Source: Chryseobacterium taichungense (GTDB lineage: Bacteria; Bacteroidota; Bacteroidia; Flavobacteriales; Weeksellaceae). Taken from it: DNA of 64,000 nucleotides. The stretch lies in assembly GCF_900109935.1 (NCBI RefSeq), contig NZ_FOBV01000008.1:124001-188000 (forward strand), read 5' to 3'. A program made the position numbers and the translations under genes. Below are positions 44,078 through 52,579 of the stretch, one piece after another. Below the pieces are notes generated by a model, which did not search any database, was not told the origin of the DNA, and saw only the letters and a list, made by a program, of their open reading frames with translations. Every line of letters begins with the position of its first letter. Positions within the stretch are counted from its first letter, which is position 1.

Positions 44078-44674
44078 CTATGCACCATAGCTTAACATTT
44101 CTTCTGCCCATGAGATTTTATCGTTGAGTACATTCTCCATAATGAACAACTGTCTTCCCAACCTCAATGCCTCCCAACCCTGATGTTTTGTTCCGCTTTT
44201 CTCACTCGCCTCAATGATGATCGTTGCGTCACTAATCAACGCCATTGTGCGGTTTCTTATAGAGAAACTTTTTGGAGTTACGGGATAGTTTTCCTGGAAC
44301 TGCGAGATCAGCAGGTGATTTTCAGCAATAAAATCCTGAAGGTCTTTATTTTCAGCAGGGAAATATTTATCAAGGGGTGTCCCGATAACACCTATGGTGT
44401 GACCTTGAAATTCAATGGCAGTTTTATGTGCGATAGAATCGACACCTTCTGCTAAGCCGCTGACTACAGTAATGTCATTTTGAACCAAGAGCTTCGCTAT
44501 CTTTCTTGCTCTTCTTATACCCAGTTCAGAAACCTTTCTGGATCCAACGACCGCTACCCTTCTTCCATTTTCCAGTAACGAAAAATCCCCTTTGTAAAAC
44601 AACTCTTTGGGACTGTTCTTTTTCTCAACGGTAGTAAGCTTATCGTAGTATTCGTTAAAAGCACTGATCTGCAT
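44078..44674 (-). CDS. Compact DprA-like protein (Rossmann domain only)
   Basis: 198 residues with the DprA signature in order: VAVVGSRKVSELGIRRA, VVSGLAEGVDSIAHKTA, GTPLDKYFPAENKDL, SIRNRTMALISDATIII and GTKHQGWEALRLGRQ. The SAM-like N-terminal and winged-helix C-terminal domains of chromosomal DprA (about 360 residues) are missing, so it is probably not the housekeeping copy. DprA loads RecA on single-stranded DNA; this domain also belongs to the SLOG superfamily, which includes nucleotide-binding defence proteins. It is the first gene of the pair and has a good promoter. Confidence 0.75.
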   Translation of the reverse strand: MQISAFNEYYDKLTTVEKKNSPKELFYKGDFSLLENGRRVAVVGSRKVSELGIRRARKIAKLLVQNDITVVSGLAEGVDSIAHKTAIEFQGHTIGVIGTPLDKYFPAENKDLQDFIAENHLLISQFQENYPVTPKSFSIRNRTMALISDATIIIEASEKSGTKHQGWEALRLGRQLFIMENVLNDKISWAEEMLSYGA

Positions 44675-44701
44675 AGGTCTTCAAGATTTAAATGAATAAT
44701 G

Positions 44702-44733
44702 TAAATATAGTGTATTTACTGTGTAAAATACAA
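44702..44733 (-). promoter_or_regulatory. Promoter with operator-like dyad for the DprA-PRTase pair
   Basis: On the minus strand TTG (44733-44731), 21 bases, then TATATTTA (44709-44702, one mismatch to TAnnTTTG). Within the spacer lies an inverted repeat TGTATTT ... AAAATACA (44711-44732). A repressor there would block the promoter directly. The start of transcription should be near 44695, giving a short leader. Confidence 0.5.
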
Positions 44734-45073
44734 ATCGAAAAACACTAAAACTAACCATCAGGGAGAAATTATTAAATATTACATACAACTAATTTTTTTC
44801 ATAATAAACCGGTAAAAAGGCAGCTAAGGTATATCGGTCATCCATTTCTTCAACCAGCCAAAAGACTACGGCATAAACGGTCTCCTCCCTGAAGGTACCC
44901 TCCAATTATTCCGTTTCCTTTTGGCTTTGCCCTTTGCCCGATAAGATTATCTGCTTTCTTTTTTCCGGTTTTTCTTTTGAAAAATATTCAGCGAAGCCCA
45001 AAGGGCTTTCAGAGAAATGACGGAGAAGAGATTGAGAACAAATCAAAATGTACAATCTTAAAAACCTACGATT
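44734..45073. other. Gene-free stretch before the ssb gene
   Basis: 340 bases without a credible gene. It contains AGCCAAAAG and CTTTTGGCT as a distant inverted pair and a GAAGCCCAAAGGGCTTTC hairpin near 45000. The hairpin lies in the leader of the SSB gene and could be a regulatory structure. This may also be the edge of the conjugative element, but no att site was recognised. Confidence 0.35.
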
Positions 45074-45496
45074 ATGAACATTATCGGAAGACTGACCAGG
45101 GATGCGGAAGTGCGCAACTTGCCAAATGAAAAACAGGTAGTTAATTTTTCAATTGCTACGAATGACAATTATCGCAACAAACAGGGCGAACGAATCGAAC
45201 AGACCACCTATTTTGAATGCGCCTATTGGATCTCTCCAAAAGTTGCAGACTTTTTAACAAAAGGGACTTTGGTTGAATTAAGCGGAAGAGCCTACACCTC
45301 TGCATGGTTAGGAAAAGACGGAGAACCCCATGCAGGTCTGAATTTCCACACCTCGCAGATCAAAGTTCACAGCTGTAGTAAACGAACTGAAAATAAGTTT
45401 ACTGAATCGAATAAAAAAGTTAAGAAGGAAACTTCTAATTCTAATTCTAATTCTAATTCTAACGACAGTGAAAACGATGATAACCTACCATTTTAA
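45074..45496 (+). CDS. ssb: Element-borne single-stranded DNA-binding protein
   Basis: 140 residues with the OB fold (NIIGRLTRDAEVRNLPNEKQ onward, FSIATNDNY, TYFECAYW), a low-complexity linker and the acidic tip DDNLPF that recruits repair and replication proteins. The start ATG at 45074 is the only good one. It is the first of three plus-strand genes (ssb, DUF932, radC-like) often found together in Bacteroidota conjugative elements. SSB would protect single-stranded DNA during transfer and repair. Confidence 0.9.
   Translation: MNIIGRLTRDAEVRNLPNEKQVVNFSIATNDNYRNKQGERIEQTTYFECAYWISPKVADFLTKGTLVELSGRAYTSAWLGKDGEPHAGLNFHTSQIKVHSCSKRTENKFTESNKKVKKETSNSNSNSNSNDSENDDNLPF
45433..45462 (+). repeat. 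TTCTAA tandem repeat inside ssb
   Basis: Five exact TTCTAA units code for alternating Ser-Asn in the SSB linker. Unit number changes keep the frame, so linker length can vary between strains without breaking the gene. Confidence 0.85.
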
Positions 45497-45537
45497 GATC
45501 ATCAAACAGAATTCTCTAACAGTTAAATATTAACATC

Positions 45538-46611
45538 ATGGCACATAATTTAAATTTCAACAACAGAACAGGAAAATATTCATTTTTCAGCGTAAAGGAA
45601 AAAGCATGGCACAACTTGGGGCAGATCGTACAGGAATACCCGACAAGTGAAGAATCCATCAAATTTGCAGGACTTGACTACGAGGTTGAAAAGTCTCCCC
45701 TCTTTACAAAAGGTGCAGGCATTATCGAAAATACCAACGGAATAGAAATGATCGATTCAGAATTGGAAGTTCCCAACTACTTTGCCAATATCCGCACCGA
45801 TAATAACACCGTTTTAGGCGTGGTCGGAAAAGATTACCAGATCGTACAAAACCGTGAAGCCTTTTCATTTTTTGATTCTATTGTAGGCGGTGGAGATGGA
45901 ATTTTATACGAGACTGCAGGAGCTTTGGGAAATGGAGAGCGAATTTTTATCACGGCTAAATTACCTGATTATATCCGTGTTGGAAATGGTGATGATATTA
46001 CGGAAAAATATATTTTCCTGACCACCTCCCACGATGGGAGCGGAAGCATCACCGCCGCATTTACCCCCGTTCGCATTGTTTGTCAAAATACTTTAAACGC
46101 TTCACTAAAAAATATGAGCAATGTGGTACGGATCAGACATACTGCAGGAGCAAAACAGCGTTTGGACGATGCCCACAAGGTTATGGGATTAGCGAATAAA
46201 CTAAGTAATGAATTGGAAAGCACGTTTAATCATTGGGCAAAAATAAAGGTCGGTGATGATGAAATGAAAAAGCTGATCCAATTGGCACTCTGCCCCAATA
46301 AAGAAACCTTAGAGCATTTACAAAGAGGGAATTTTGATGATCTGTCAACTGTTTTTAAAAATACAGTTGATGATGCTTTTGCTTATGCGATGATCAGCGA
46401 AAGCCAACAAATGGAAACAACGAAGGGAACTTTGTTCGGAGCATATAATGCTGTCACAGGTTATTTTCAGAATGTCAGAAATTACAAAGATAACGAAGCC
46501 AAACTTCAATCCATTGTCTTGGGAGGGACAGCACAGTTAAGGTCTCAAAAGGCTTTTGATCTATGCGAAAGTTTTGCCCTTTCTGGCGCAGAAACTCTGA
46601 TCATGAATTAA
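45538..46611 (+). CDS. DUF932 phage/plasmid-like protein
   Basis: 357 residues of the DUF932 family, found on phages, plasmids and conjugative elements. Visible family features are the N-terminal KAWHNLGQIV, VGKDYQIVQNREAF and TAAFTPVRIVCQNTL. The function is unknown; some relatives are linked to recombination or anti-restriction. It follows ssb by 41 bases on the same strand. Confidence 0.85.
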   Translation: MAHNLNFNNRTGKYSFFSVKEKAWHNLGQIVQEYPTSEESIKFAGLDYEVEKSPLFTKGAGIIENTNGIEMIDSELEVPNYFANIRTDNNTVLGVVGKDYQIVQNREAFSFFDSIVGGGDGILYETAGALGNGERIFITAKLPDYIRVGNGDDITEKYIFLTTSHDGSGSITAAFTPVRIVCQNTLNASLKNMSNVVRIRHTAGAKQRLDDAHKVMGLANKLSNELESTFNHWAKIKVGDDEMKKLIQLALCPNKETLEHLQRGNFDDLSTVFKNTVDDAFAYAMISESQQMETTKGTLFGAYNAVTGYFQNVRNYKDNEAKLQSIVLGGTAQLRSQKAFDLCESFALSGAETLIMN

Positions 46612-46670
46612 AACTGTTTTAAAAATTAAGTACGGGAAATTCAAGTCTCTACCGTATAAGAGCGACCATT

Positions 46671-47114
46671 ATGAAATTTAATATTGTCAACGAGATAAAA
46701 TTAAGTTATTCCAGAAAAGGAAATTCTGAAAAATTAGTTAGTAGTTCACGCGATGCAGTGGATATATTCCGTCAGCATTTTGACCGTGATGAAATAGATT
46801 ATCGAGAATCATTTTTTGCCTTATATTTAAATCAGGCTCACAAAGTTTTAGGGATAAGAAAAATTTCTGAATCGGGAATTTCTTCCACGGTTGTCGATGT
46901 CCGTATCATCATGCAGGCGGCACTGCTTTGTAACGCTTCAGCTTTAATATTGGCACATAATCATCCCTCCGGAAATTTGAAACCCTCTGCCGAAGATCTG
47001 AAAATTACGCAGAGCATTAAAATCGCATCAGAATTTTTAAACTTAAAATTACTGGATCATGTCATCCTTACATCAACCGATTATTTATCATTTGCCGACG
47101 AGGGTCATTTATAA
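46671..47114 (+). CDS. RadC-like JAB-domain protein
   Basis: 147 residues with the JAMM metalloprotease-like motif AHNHPSGNLKPSAEDLKIT (His-x-His-Pro and the downstream Asp) and an upstream Glu region. The N-terminal helix-hairpin-helix of chromosomal RadC is absent, as usual in element-borne copies. The RadC name is historic; the function is unknown and not DNA repair in tested cases. It ends the plus-strand trio and is followed by a strong terminator. Confidence 0.85.
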   Translation: MKFNIVNEIKLSYSRKGNSEKLVSSSRDAVDIFRQHFDRDEIDYRESFFALYLNQAHKVLGIRKISESGISSTVVDVRIIMQAALLCNASALILAHNHPSGNLKPSAEDLKITQSIKIASEFLNLKLLDHVILTSTDYLSFADEGHL

Positions 47115-47133
47115 ATAAATTCATATTATTAAC

Positions 47134-47168
47134 AAAATACACGACAAGATTTTATTGTCGTGTATTTT
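47134..47168 (+). terminator. Rho-independent terminator after the radC-like gene
   Basis: A perfect 14-bp stem AAAATACACGACAA / TTGTCGTGTATTTT with a seven-base loop, 20 bases after the stop. Its A- and T-rich ends let it act in both directions. Confidence 0.8.
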
Positions 47169-47177
47169 CAAATTCGG

Positions 47178-47281
47178 GCGAAAAGACAATTCCTTCCTAC
47201 GGTCGAAAACGTCTTTTCGCAAAGAATATTGATACAACTCCTATGATAGACCTCACGAAGCCACTGTATCATAAAAGTTGT
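47178..47281. repeat. Nested inverted repeats between radC-like and methylase genes
   Basis: Three further dyads follow the terminator: GCGAAAAGAC/GTCTTTTCGC (47178-47220), TGATACA/TGTATCA (47230-47271) and ACAACT/AGTTGT (47234-47281). The last two overlap and could form one long imperfect stem. Their purpose is unknown; they may be regulator sites or remnants of element ends. Confidence 0.45.
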
Positions 47282-47298
47282 GAGCTTTTACATATTTA

Positions 47299-48288
47299 TC
47301 ATTTAATTAAATGATGAAGATATTCTACAGTTCGTCCTTTATCCATCCCTTTATTACTTTTAAATCGCTGATGATCTATTTTTGAACATTGGTATTTGCC
47401 CAGACTATTCATCATCTCCGAAATGATTTGATGTCCTAGAAACCCTTCATTATTATAGCTTAGAAAAACATGTTGAAAATTGCATCTTTGTAAAAGATCG
47501 AACATCACATTTTCAACCTCTGATCTTAAACAGAACTTTGATGTATTATAGGATCTCAATCCAGTATTTCCCCGAGGCTCAAAATCGATATCATACAAAG
47601 CGATGGTATTCAGCAAATGATAATACGAACTATACTCTCTTCCATTGTACGGAGGATCCAAATAAAGGATATGACCTTGTATTTGATCAATTAATTCGTT
47701 GCTGTCCTGATTAAATATTTGACAGTCCGGATGTGATAATGACGTTCTTTTAAGAGGAAGTAATTGTAAGTTTTTGGTGGCGGCTATTTTTAGTGTCTTT
47801 AGGTAAGCGCAATACACGGAGGCTGTATTAGCAACTTTATCGACCGCTTTTAACAAGGTAGCCAATAAAAGTATATAAAAATCTTGATCTATGTCAGAGC
47901 TTTGAAATCGTTTTTCAATATCCGTCCTTATTGCATCTATCTTTGCACCGTTTTCGGATGAAAAGTAGAGTCTTCCTGCTGCCCCACTTTCCGAGTATTC
48001 ATTAAATATAAATCCTTCCGTGCCATCTAATTGATTTAGCTCCGAAAGGATTGCCCTGTATTTCTCTTCTGGCACTTTGCTAAAGAATGCACTTGTAATC
48101 ACAAAACTATAGTATTCCCTATCATTGTAAATGATACTTTTAACTTTATCATGAAAATAGTTTCCTACTACTCCTGTTCCTGCAAACAGATCGCAGAAGC
48201 TACAATCAGCGAGTTGATATCCTACAGCATGAGAAATGACATTGTAGATAAACCCCGATAGTCTTTTTTTAGATCCCAAATAATTCAT
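47299..48288 (-). CDS. D12-class adenine-specific DNA methyltransferase
   Basis: 329 residues from the ATG at 48288 (MNYLGSKKRL); four more codons are open upstream. The AdoMet-binding block is FCDLFAGTGVVGNYF and the catalytic motif is LYLDPPYNGREYSSYY (DPPY), the order of the Dam-like (alpha) group. No restriction enzyme gene is adjacent. Orphan methylases on conjugative elements can shield incoming DNA from host restriction. It lies convergent with radC and downstream of the tra operon terminator, so it has its own transcript. Confidence 0.88.
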   Translation of the reverse strand: MNYLGSKKRLSGFIYNVISHAVGYQLADCSFCDLFAGTGVVGNYFHDKVKSIIYNDREYYSFVITSAFFSKVPEEKYRAILSELNQLDGTEGFIFNEYSESGAAGRLYFSSENGAKIDAIRTDIEKRFQSSDIDQDFYILLLATLLKAVDKVANTASVYCAYLKTLKIAATKNLQLLPLKRTSLSHPDCQIFNQDSNELIDQIQGHILYLDPPYNGREYSSYYHLLNTIALYDIDFEPRGNTGLRSYNTSKFCLRSEVENVMFDLLQRCNFQHVFLSYNNEGFLGHQIISEMMNSLGKYQCSKIDHQRFKSNKGMDKGRTVEYLHHLIK

Positions 48289-48370
48289 TTTTATTTGCAA
48301 TCTCTCGTAAAATGCCGCCTACACTTTAATTCGTCCGACCCTGACCTGAATTTGCTTTTAATGTCCTAAT

Positions 48371-48404
48371 AAAAAAAGCGGCTTGGTTTAAAAACCAAGC
48401 CGCT
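48371..48404 (-). terminator. Terminator of the tra operon
   Basis: On the minus strand the stem AGCGGCTTGG/CCAAGCCGCT, extended by T-A pairs to 13 bp, is followed by seven T. It lies 19 bases after the traQ stop and ends the long tra transcript. Confidence 0.85.
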
Positions 48405-48422
48405 AGAAATTAATTGCAAATT

Positions 48423-48863
48423 TTAAGATGCATTGTCGAATTCAAAATCGACCCTTCTTTCATTACCAAAACTATCTTTGATCCAAATACTGAATTGATG
48501 TGATTCAGAAACCTGAGATGTGTAGTATAGCCTGAATTGCTTTTGCTTTAAAGGGTATTCATCATTCGGTAGATATGGAGGATCACTGTAATATTGAAGT
48601 TGACCGGCTCCTTCATATTGAAAATAACGAACATTGTAAGTAGTCCCTTTAAAATTATAAGGAGTAATGAGTGAGATACGAATCTCTACCGTCTCATTCT
48701 TAGCAATTTTATCAGGAACAGGCATTATATGGACTTCAAAAGGAAAGTCTTGCTGAATTTCCAGATCGCTGTCCTGACATGAATAAAGGACAAAACTGAT
48801 TACGAAAATTACCAGTGAATTAGTACATAATTGTAAGATCTTTTTGTTGATTATATTTTTCAT
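48423..48863 (-). CDS. traQ: Conjugal transfer lipoprotein TraQ (DUF3872)
   Basis: 146 residues from the ATG at 48863 (MKNIINKK); the longer start at 48926 would overlap traO too far. The N-terminus is a lipoprotein signal (FVLYSC). The core matches the Bacteroidota TraQ family: FPFEVHIMPVPDKI, SDPPYLPNDEYPL and FRLYYTSQ. TraQ is an envelope part of the transfer apparatus whose exact task is unclear. It is the last tra gene before the terminator. Confidence 0.85.
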   Translation of the reverse strand: MKNIINKKILQLCTNSLVIFVISFVLYSCQDSDLEIQQDFPFEVHIMPVPDKIAKNETVEIRISLITPYNFKGTTYNVRYFQYEGAGQLQYYSDPPYLPNDEYPLKQKQFRLYYTSQVSESHQFSIWIKDSFGNERRVDFEFDNAS

Positions 48864-48876
48864 TTTACAAGCTTTT

Positions 48877-49437
48877 TTAAAAATTAAATCGCATTCCAAA
48901 ACCATACAAAGCGTAAAATTGACCAAGCTGACTGTTCGGCAAATAGCGTAGCTGACCGTTGACTAGGAAGACCAAATGTTCTGTGAGATAACTTTCTAAA
49001 GACAGCTTACCACCTGCACCGTAAATAAAGTTCCCGGTTGCATTAATGTTAGAGCCATCATAAATCATTTCATTTCCCTTATTGATTTGTTCATAACCTG
49101 CAAGCCCACCTATACCAAAATTAATATTGAGATTTCTCATCAGATCTCCCCACAAATGGAGACTGTAACCACCATTGAATAAAAAAGTATCAATCGGGAT
49201 ATCGTAATCGGTATATTCGTAATATTTTCTGCTGTATTCGGTAAGTCCGAAAAGATAATTACCATTTTTGGTGTAAGAAATAATACCTGCACCTAAAGCG
49301 TAATTTTGCTTTTCAGGAGATTGTGGAAATACTGAATATGAAATTTCGAATCCTTTTTGATGAGGGATCATTTGCTGAGCCAGAGTTTTTTTACCCATCG
49401 CAATAATCAAGATTATAGCTAAAAATATCTTATTCAT
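48877..49437 (-). CDS. traO: Conjugal transfer outer-membrane-like protein TraO
   Basis: 186 residues with a signal peptide ending TLAQ and an alternating beta pattern throughout (LFGLTEYSRKYYEY, INFGIGGLAGYEQI), ending in the aromatic FGMRFNF. This is the TraO family of Bacteroidota conjugative transposons, probably a small barrel in the outer membrane. It follows traN by 2 bases. Confidence 0.85.
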   Translation of the reverse strand: MNKIFLAIILIIAMGKKTLAQQMIPHQKGFEISYSVFPQSPEKQNYALGAGIISYTKNGNYLFGLTEYSRKYYEYTDYDIPIDTFLFNGGYSLHLWGDLMRNLNINFGIGGLAGYEQINKGNEMIYDGSNINATGNFIYGAGGKLSLESYLTEHLVFLVNGQLRYLPNSQLGQFYALYGFGMRFNF

Positions 49438-49439
49438 CT

Positions 49440-50342
49440 TTAGTTTGTTTTTATGTTTAAACTGCTGATCAGCCTCGCTTGGATCAAATCTGCATTGTCA
49501 AGCTGGACTATCTGGTGTCTTCCTCCATTCTTTTCAAGAACTTCGATCTCCAGAACCTGGTCTTTTAACAGCGTAAACTGATCCATCAGATAAACCCCAG
49601 ATATTTCAGAATCGTGAGCAGCTGTCCTTACCGGAAAATGGATGCGAAGCGGCTGCAAAAGTTTGTCTTGAACGACCGTTCTTTTCAGATTCTTTTTATC
49701 GACAATCCTGAAATTGATGAGGTCAATATCAAATGCTACGTTACTGCTGTTCTTAACCTCTAAGGTGAAATAGAATTTGCTTTCATTTACATGCAGTGCC
49801 CGGACTGAAAACTGAACCCCGTAGCTTCTGGAAGCAATGTGCTTGATGGTTCTTGTGCTCTTTTCGTACAGGTTTTCCATGATGAGTGCTGTCAGGGAAG
49901 AAGAACTTCCTTTAAGATCTTCAAACATGACATCCGTAGCATACTGACGCTCATGGCTTCTTTGCATCTTTAAAAGATCATAGCTGAGTGCATCAGGATA
50001 TGAACTGTAAAACACATCGAAATTGTAGAACTTCCCATCTTCGGTGATCACCGAAAAATTGGTTTCTTCTTCAAAATCCCTGACTGCCGATTTGATCCGG
50101 AGAACATTTCCAACAGCTTCGGCCTTATTGGCGACCAGCAGGTCACTCCCCAGATCGACATACCGGATCGGCGAAGGAAAAAGCAGGTGCGAGGTTTTAT
50201 TATAGGTGACCTGCATTTTGTAGGGTTCCAACCTTGCCTCTTGCAATGGAGGATATCCTGATATGGAATCCTGCGCCAGTGCCTTGCCTGTCAAAAGCAG
50301 AAATGCTACTATAGCGAGATAAAGGCTTTTTATTTTGTTCAT
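49440..50342 (-). CDS. traN: Conjugal transfer protein TraN (VirB9-like)
   Basis: 300 residues with a signal peptide (LLTGKALAQ). The family block TSHLLFPSPIRYVDLGSD, then NVLRIKSAV, is clear. TraN has the role of VirB9 in the outer-membrane core complex of the type IV secretion channel. It lies 20 bases after traM and its product probably pairs with TraM. Confidence 0.9.
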   Translation of the reverse strand: MNKIKSLYLAIVAFLLLTGKALAQDSISGYPPLQEARLEPYKMQVTYNKTSHLLFPSPIRYVDLGSDLLVANKAEAVGNVLRIKSAVRDFEEETNFSVITEDGKFYNFDVFYSSYPDALSYDLLKMQRSHERQYATDVMFEDLKGSSSSLTALIMENLYEKSTRTIKHIASRSYGVQFSVRALHVNESKFYFTLEVKNSSNVAFDIDLINFRIVDKKNLKRTVVQDKLLQPLRIHFPVRTAAHDSEISGVYLMDQFTLLKDQVLEIEVLEKNGGRHQIVQLDNADLIQARLISSLNIKTN

Positions 50343-50362
50343 TTTTTTTTGATTTTAAGTGG

Positions 50363-51658
50363 TTATTTTTTTGGCACCAACAGAACCTGATGCCCTGCCT
50401 TTACGGTAACCTTTGGTTGTCTGACCTTCTTCTGGAAGTAGCCCGACAGACCCTGTACAGCTCCCCTGCTTAGGTCCGCAGCGATCTGCTGACCTGCCGA
50501 CTGCGTCATCATAATATTGGTACCAGAAGTTTGCCCCATACTGCCCACAATGTCGGTCACAGCATTTTGCTCCGGTGAATAAGGAACATATAAGCCGAGC
50601 TGACCATCATTGTCATGAACATTGATCTCTACAGGATAAATGCTACCCTGATATTCTATCGACGAAATTTTCAATTGCAGTCTCCCACCCTGAAATTTGC
50701 CGTTTGCCTTTAGTAAGGTTCCTGCAGGAATTTTGGTATGAGCCAGAAGCATACTTTCCAAGAGTCTGATCGATAATGTACTTTCATTGGTCATCGTCAT
50801 TGACTCTTGTACAAGACCTTTGATCGCATTTTTTGATTGTTTTGAATCATTGGTTTCATCCTGAGTTCCAAACAATCTATTATCATTCAGACCAGCCAGA
50901 AAAGCGCTGTCCGATGGCTCTCTGTACAAAGAAGAGACAATATTTAAGTGAGCTGATTTTACTGACGTGAGCTGTACTTTATTTCCAGAAGGCTGCTTCA
51001 CATCCTCTTCTCTTGATATAGGATCTTCCTGCTTACTACTTTGGGGAAGGTATTTCGCAGCCATTTGGTAGGATTTTTCCATCAGTTCCAATTGGTCATT
51101 GACCCCAAGACCTGCAGGAACAGCATTGTTCTGCAAAGCTTCATTCTTTAATCTGGATATTTCTTTCCTAAGATTATTCACTTCCTGATCATCCCTGCTG
51201 TAGAAGGAACCTAATGTCTGCTGCGCATTGCGATAACTGTTAACTGCACTCGGATTAGATGGTGACAGACTATTCGGATTAGCAGTAAATGACGTCTGAT
51301 CAGAATTTTGGTTAAGGCTGTTTTGGTCAGTCCAGTAATCAGACAAGGTGGTCATCGCATTTCGTTTCTCTTCATTTTTTTGCTCCAGCAGCTGCTGTTC
51401 GTAAGCTTTCTGTTTGTCAGATTGTAGCTGATCATCCTTTGCCTGTGGTATACCCGCATTGAAGCCTGATTCTTCAATGACCTTATCCTCGTTTGGTTTA
51501 AAGATGAGGTAGAGGCATCCGACACAGACAATAGCCATCAGAAAATAAATGATCGGCTTTTTAAATCGTTCCACTGGAAATTTCTGCAGACCTTCTGCTT
51601 CTCTTTCCTGTTCCTGCGATTCGCCCTCCGTGACCTTGATTTTATTTGAATCTTTCAT
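50363..51658 (-). CDS. traM: Conjugal transfer protein TraM (VirB10-like)
   Basis: 431 residues. One membrane helix (about 35-53, IIYFLMAIVCVGCLYLI) anchors it in the inner membrane. A long Gln/Asn/Ser-rich coil (60-200) spans the periplasm and the C-terminal domain (about 260-431) is the TraM/VirB10 beta domain (KIPAGTLLKANGKFQGG). It joins inner and outer membrane parts of the transfer channel. Starts 4 bases after traL. Confidence 0.9.
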   Translation of the reverse strand: MKDSNKIKVTEGESQEQEREAEGLQKFPVERFKKPIIYFLMAIVCVGCLYLIFKPNEDKVIEESGFNAGIPQAKDDQLQSDKQKAYEQQLLEQKNEEKRNAMTTLSDYWTDQNSLNQNSDQTSFTANPNSLSPSNPSAVNSYRNAQQTLGSFYSRDDQEVNNLRKEISRLKNEALQNNAVPAGLGVNDQLELMEKSYQMAAKYLPQSSKQEDPISREEDVKQPSGNKVQLTSVKSAHLNIVSSLYREPSDSAFLAGLNDNRLFGTQDETNDSKQSKNAIKGLVQESMTMTNESTLSIRLLESMLLAHTKIPAGTLLKANGKFQGGRLQLKISSIEYQGSIYPVEINVHDNDGQLGLYVPYSPEQNAVTDIVGSMGQTSGTNIMMTQSAGQQIAADLSRGAVQGLSGYFQKKVRQPKVTVKAGHQVLLVPKK

Positions 51659-51662
51659 TGTC

Positions 51663-51932
51663 CTATTTTTTAAGGGTTGAACCCGTTTTGTTATCGTGTG
51701 ACTGTCTTTTCATAGCAGTGTGATCAGATATGGTCGTAATATGACTGATCGACATGGTGTTGTTATTATTTGCTGTTGTGATAAAGATGCTGATCAACAC
51801 CAGTAATGTAACTACGGTATAACCTGCAAAAAACAGCTTGGTGAAAAACCTCTGACGTTTCGCCGGGAGCTCTTTCCATTTTTTGTCTGCATGCAAAATC
51901 TGCCGCTCTATTTTATCCCTTATTTTTTTCAT
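51663..51932 (-). CDS. traL: Conjugal transfer protein TraL
   Basis: 89 residues: a basic helical N-terminus, one membrane helix (about 32-50, LFFAGYTVVTLLVLISIF) and a polar tail. This is the typical TraL of Bacteroidota elements, a small inner-membrane component of the mating channel. It sits between traK and traM, as in CTnDOT. Confidence 0.8.
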   Translation of the reverse strand: MKKIRDKIERQILHADKKWKELPAKRQRFFTKLFFAGYTVVTLLVLISIFITTANNNNTMSISHITTISDHTAMKRQSHDNKTGSTLKK

Positions 51933-51943
51933 TGTTCTGACTT

Positions 51944-52567
51944 TTAACGTTCAACTGTTTCAACATCTTTGTTTTCAAGAACATTGAATTTTTCAATCGT
52001 AAATCCCTGGGGATTGCTGTCTGACCGCACAGAGTTCACTAATGAACAATTGGTGATCAGACTTCGTATCGTCAGATTGCTGGACCGGATGATGAATTGT
52101 CTTGCGTACGTTTTTACGTTATAAGGATAGCTGTCGAAGTTGGCAACGACACTGTCAACCTCTACCCTCTGCTGAATATTGCCTGAGATAATCCGGTTGT
52201 AATAGCCTTTCTCCTGAAGGTCTTTATAGTAATCGAATGCTGACTGGTCTGCCAGATTAAAAGCTCTTTTAACATTGCTTTCAATGGCATTTTTATCCGG
52301 TGCAACTGTAAAGAACAGTTCGTGAAAACGCCTTACATGCTCCCTGGCCTCGACAGGCCTGTTAATCGACATATCCTGAGACAGTGCCACCATCAGAGAT
52401 TTGCCGTTGTCAAGCACGTAGATCTTCTGACGTTGTTCTTCTGCAAATTGATAGGACTTGATAACGACCACGCCTACCACGCCAAAGCAGAGCACCGCAA
52501 AAACGAATGTAAATAAGCGGATCTGCTTGAAGCTGCTCTCTATATTTCTTAAAGTTTTAAATTCCAT
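51944..52567 (-). CDS. traK: Conjugal transfer protein TraK (VirB8-like)
   Basis: 207 residues, starting MEFKTLRNIESSFKQIR. One membrane helix (about 17-35) is followed by a periplasmic domain with the family block REHVRRFHELFFTVAPD. TraK is equivalent to VirB8, an assembly factor of the inner-membrane complex. Spaced 12 bases from traJ and traL on each side in the operon. Confidence 0.9.
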   Translation of the reverse strand: MEFKTLRNIESSFKQIRLFTFVFAVLCFGVVGVVVIKSYQFAEEQRQKIYVLDNGKSLMVALSQDMSINRPVEAREHVRRFHELFFTVAPDKNAIESNVKRAFNLADQSAFDYYKDLQEKGYYNRIISGNIQQRVEVDSVVANFDSYPYNVKTYARQFIIRSSNLTIRSLITNCSLVNSVRSDSNPQGFTIEKFNVLENKDVETVER

Positions 52568-52579
52568 TGGATCGTATTT

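Noticed and set aside
43402..44674. The DprA-like and PRTase genes as the chromosomal competence genes dprA and comF
   Set aside because: Both lack domains of the housekeeping proteins and share an unusual regulated promoter at the edge of an element; the call was kept as like-genes only.
47299..48288. The methylase as half of a restriction-modification system
   Set aside because: No nuclease gene is found on either side; neighbours are radC-like and traQ.
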